Assembly: GCF_016598775.1 (NCBI RefSeq)
Contig: NZ_CP066802.1
Location: 1,612,001 to 1,676,000 of the forward strand
Direction: 5' to 3'
Source of the DNA: Actinomyces weissii
GTDB taxonomy: Bacteria > Actinomycetota > Actinomycetes > Actinomycetales > Actinomycetaceae
Length of the DNA: 64,000 nucleotides
Each line of letters opens with the position of its first letter. Within the stretch, counting starts at the first letter, position 1. Positions 61,679 to 64,000 of this stretch are shown here, in pieces. Below the pieces are notes generated by a model. That model made no database searches and had not been told where the DNA came from. It worked only from the letters and a program-made list of their open reading frames with translations. A program made the translations under genes and the position numbers.

Positions 61679-61900
61679 CCAGCGCACGCCAAGGGCTCCC
61701 CCGCCACAGGCCAGTCCTCGCCACACGTCACAAGCGGCACGGCACCGCCGTCACCAGCCCAGCGCGTGCCCCGCCGTCAGGGTCCAAGTGTGGCCCCGGC
61801 CAGCGCACGCCAAGGGCTCCCCCGCCACAAGCCAGTCCCCGCCACACGTCACAGGCGGCACGGCACCGCCGTCACCAGCCCAGCGCGTGCCCCGCCGTCA
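61679..61900. repeat. 101-bp direct repeat, two copies 121 bp apart
   Basis: 61679-61779 and 61800-61900 are nearly identical (starting GCCAGCGCACGCCAAGGGC, ending GTGCCCCGCCGTCA), separated by a 20-bp unique spacer. Confidence 0.88.
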
Positions 61901-61931
61901 CCGGCCCGGAGCCCCGCGCCCCTAGAAAACG

Positions 61932-62234
61932 TCAGGGGATCTCGATCTCCGGCTTGGTCAGCTCCTCCACGTTGACGTCCTTGAAGGTCACCACGTGCAC
62001 GGACTTCACGAACCGAGAGGCCCGGTAGATGTCCCACACCCAGGCGTCCTCCAGCGCCAGCTCGAAGAAGACCTCACCACCGTTGGTGCGCACCTGCACG
62101 TCCACGGAGTTGGCCAGGTAGAAGCGCCGCTCGGTCTCCACCACGTAGGAGAACAGGGAGACCACGTCCCGGTACTCGCGGTAGAGCTCCAGCTCCAGGT
62201 CGTTCTCGTACTTCTCCAGGTCTTCTGCTCCCAC
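61932..62234 (-). CDS. DUF2469-family protein
   Basis: A 100-residue protein almost identical in pattern to the actinobacterial DUF2469 family: AEDLEKYENDLELELYREYRDVVSLFSYVVETERRFYLAN, then WDIYRASRFVKSVHVVTFKDVNVEEL. Function unknown; it is always near rnhB and yraN. The start is GTG 62234. Confidence 0.95.
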   Translation of the reverse strand: MGAEDLEKYENDLELELYREYRDVVSLFSYVVETERRFYLANSVDVQVRTNGGEVFFELALEDAWVWDIYRASRFVKSVHVVTFKDVNVEELTKPEIEIP

Positions 62235-62303
62235 CGCCTCATAATGCCTGCCACGGTCCTAGCCAGTCACCTCCGACGCGCCCACCCACCGGCAGGTACG
62301 CCC

Positions 62304-63002
62304 TCAGCCGCTCAGGCCGGGCAGCCGCCAGGAACGGCGGTGCTGCGCGGAGGCCCCCAGGCGGGCCAGGGCCTCCCGGTGAGCCTGTGAGGCATACCCC
62401 TTGTTGCTGGCCCAGCCGTAGCCCGGGTCCTCCAGGGTCTCCATGAGCCGGTCCCGCTCCACCTTGGCCAGCACCGAGGCCGCCGCCACCACGGCGCAGC
62501 GGGCGTCCCCCTTGACCTCCATGCGCACCAGCGGCCAGGAGCCGTCCGGAAAAGGGTGGCCAGGCAGGGCGTCGTCGTCAGCCAGGGTCAGCAGGTCCGG
62601 GGGCGGGGCGGCCAACCAGTTGGCGGTGCCGTCCAGGACCACCACCGTGGGCCGGTTGCCGCGAGCCGCGACCTGGCTGAGCGCCCGTATCCCGGCCAGC
62701 CGCAGCGCCCCCACGATGCCCAGCGCGTCTATCTCCGCAGGGCTGGCGTGGGCAACGGCGTAGTCGGTCAGCCACTCACGGCAGGCGGGCACCAGCGCCT
62801 GACGCCGTCGGGCCGTAAGCTGCTTGGAGTCCGCCAGGCCTACCGGGAACAGGTCCGGGGTGTGGCGGCCAACCACCGCCAGACCGACCGTGACCGGGCC
62901 AGCCAGGGAGCCGCGGCCGACCTCGTCCATACCCGCGACCAGCTGGTGGCTCGCCAGCAGCGCCTTCTCCAACTGCCGGTCAGGCCTGACCGCTGGGCTC
63001 AT
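62304..63002 (-). CDS. rnhB: Ribonuclease HII
   Basis: A 232-residue enzyme removing RNA from RNA-DNA hybrids and single ribonucleotides. The catalytic Asp-Glu is in GMDEVGRGSLAGPV, further acidic residues in VVVLDGTANWL and KGDARCAVVAAASVLAKVERD. It lies 21 bases after lepB. Confidence 0.96.
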   Translation of the reverse strand: MSPAVRPDRQLEKALLASHQLVAGMDEVGRGSLAGPVTVGLAVVGRHTPDLFPVGLADSKQLTARRRQALVPACREWLTDYAVAHASPAEIDALGIVGALRLAGIRALSQVAARGNRPTVVVLDGTANWLAAPPPDLLTLADDDALPGHPFPDGSWPLVRMEVKGDARCAVVAAASVLAKVERDRLMETLEDPGYGWASNKGYASQAHREALARLGASAQHRRSWRLPGLSG

Positions 63003-63023
63003 GGTGGGCTCTCCCCGGTCAGG

Positions 63024-63869
63024 TCAGCTGGTGGGCTGGGGGCTGCTCTGGGCGGGCGCCAGCTGGCTCGGCAGGCTGGTGGGCTCAGGCACGCGCCGGA
63101 ACACGCTCCCCTCCTGGTCCAGCACCGCCCAGTGCTTGACCGGCAGGAACAGGTAGCGGGCCACCCCGACCACGTTGTCCAGCGGCACGAAGCCCTGGTT
63201 AGGGTCGTCCTGGTGCATCCGGGAGTCCATGGAGTTGGAACGGTTGTCGCCCATGAGCCACACGTAGCCCGCAGGGACCGTGACGTCGAAGGCGATGTCC
63301 GAGGGCGACACCCCGGCCTTCACGTAGCCCTCGGAGAGCTCCACCCCGTTGACGCTCAGGGAGCCCTTGCCGTCGGAGACCACGCGGTCGCCGGGCATAC
63401 CGATCACCCGTTTGATGAGGTGGTGGCCGGAGTGGGGAGGCAGGAGCCGGGTGAACTCGAGCACGTCACGCAGGACCTTGCGGGCGCCGGTCGGTTCCTC
63501 GTAGCCCGCCAGCCAGCCGCCAGGGTCCACGAAGACCACGATGTCCCCGCGCTCGATGTCGCTGGCGTTGTACATGGTCACCGCCACCCGGTCGCCCACC
63601 GCCAGGGTGTTCTCCATGGAGGAGGAGGGGATCTCGTAGGTCTGCACCACGAAGCTCTTGAACAGGGCCATGAGCACCAGCATGACCACGACCACCAGCA
63701 GGGTGGACCCGTGGGCCTTGTGCTCCTCCGGCTCCTCGTCCTCCTGCGGCTCCCGGGGCGGGATAGAGGGCGGTAGCTCCTCCTCCGCCAGGTCCTGGAG
63801 GGAGGTCTGTGGGTCGTCAGCCTGGTACGGGTCCCTCGACACTGGTGCCCCTTCCGCTGGCTGACTCAC
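63024..63869 (-). CDS. lepB: Signal peptidase I
   Basis: A 281-residue membrane serine peptidase that removes signal peptides. A ~50-residue acidic cytoplasmic tail precedes one membrane segment (STLLVVVVMLVLMALFKSFVV). The nucleophile is in IPSSSMENTL (~residue 84), the general base Lys in HLIKRVIGMPGDRV, and box E is GDNRSNSMDSR. The C-terminus is a Pro/Ser tail. Confidence 0.96.
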   Translation of the reverse strand: MSQPAEGAPVSRDPYQADDPQTSLQDLAEEELPPSIPPREPQEDEEPEEHKAHGSTLLVVVVMLVLMALFKSFVVQTYEIPSSSMENTLAVGDRVAVTMYNASDIERGDIVVFVDPGGWLAGYEEPTGARKVLRDVLEFTRLLPPHSGHHLIKRVIGMPGDRVVSDGKGSLSVNGVELSEGYVKAGVSPSDIAFDVTVPAGYVWLMGDNRSNSMDSRMHQDDPNQGFVPLDNVVGVARYLFLPVKHWAVLDQEGSVFRRVPEPTSLPSQLAPAQSSPQPTS

Positions 63870-63950
63870 GCTGACATCCTCCTGGACAGGGAACTAGGGG
63901 CCGCCCACTGCGGGCGCAGCGGCCTGACAGTGGCTTAAAGGTTCTGGCTG

Positions 63951-63991
63951 CGGTGGTGCCCGGTCCCAGGAAGCGGGTCCGGGCACCACCG
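63951..63991 (-). terminator. Terminator of a gene beyond the window, probably rplS
   Basis: CGGTGGTGCCCGG (63951-63963) pairs perfectly with 63979-63991; on the minus strand ACCTTTAAG follows. In actinobacteria rplS usually precedes lepB, so this probably ends the rplS message. Confidence 0.7.
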
Positions 63992-64000
63992 GGAGAGCAG

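Larger units (their letters stand above)
61457..61931. other. 475-bp repeat-filled spacer upstream of yraN
   Basis: No gene is supported. Most of the spacer is repeated sequence, listed separately. Confidence 0.65.

Noticed and set aside
61386..61740. Minus-strand frames with repeated 15-residue units
   Set aside because: Created by the 45-bp tandem repeat, whose period is a multiple of three; no start context.

Overview
The window is GC-rich chromosomal DNA from an actinobacterium, most likely Actinomyces or a close relative in the Actinomycetaceae. This is inferred from the codon bias, the MshA/PimB-like glycosyltransferase, the DivIVA-domain gene beside rlmN, the DUF2469/rnhB/lepB neighbourhood and the translation gene order. 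No rRNA, tRNA, CRISPR array, prophage or intact insertion sequence was recognised.

Layout. 0-6.6 kb: the 5' end of a DAK2-domain gene, rpmB, then a lactose-type utilisation unit. A LacI-family regulator is divergent from lacZ and a GPH-family sugar symporter. The space between regulator and lacZ holds a TTGACA-N18-CATAAT promoter and two matching palindromes of the form AATGNNGACGTCNNCATT. 6.6-19.2 kb: thiL, ddl, gpsA, plsC and murA (thiamine, cell wall and phospholipid synthesis) on the minus strand, with a lipoprotein gene on the plus strand between ddl and gpsA. Then leuD-leuC with a divergent IclR regulator, a GT4 glycosyltransferase and an M16 peptidase. 19.5-63.9 kb: mostly one long minus-strand chain of translation, RNA-processing and envelope genes: pnp, rpsO, ribF, truB, rbfA, infB, ylxR, nusA, rimP, proS, GNAT, ispG, rip, dxr, DivIVA-like, rlmN, cdsA, frr, pyrH, tsf, rpsB, (M23 on plus), xerC, dprA, comM, yraN, DUF2469, rnhB, lepB, and the terminator of the next gene, probably rplS.

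That conserved chain is broken at three places. Between pnp and rpsO lie a fucO-like alcohol dehydrogenase and an unknown proline-rich protein. Between rbfA and infB lie a RarD-type transporter and a two-gene RES toxin/HTH antitoxin module with its own leaderless promoter and operator-like inverted repeat. Between pyrH and tsf lies an A+T-richer island with a MATE exporter translationally coupled to a 51-codon ORF.

Non-coding DNA is rich in repeats. A dispersed 22-bp-period element (CCGGTCTCGCG units around CATATG) occurs at three intergenic loci, two of them flanking rarD in opposite orientation. Several genes (lacI-type regulator, unknown 23.7-kb gene, M23 peptidase, xerC) have their 3' ends, stop codon included, copied in the adjacent spacer. 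Minisatellite-like tandem repeats lie at 23.6, 30.6, 55.9 and 61.5 kb. Nothing here is a proven new system; the best candidates for follow-up are the RES module, the MATE island and the 22-bp-period repeat.
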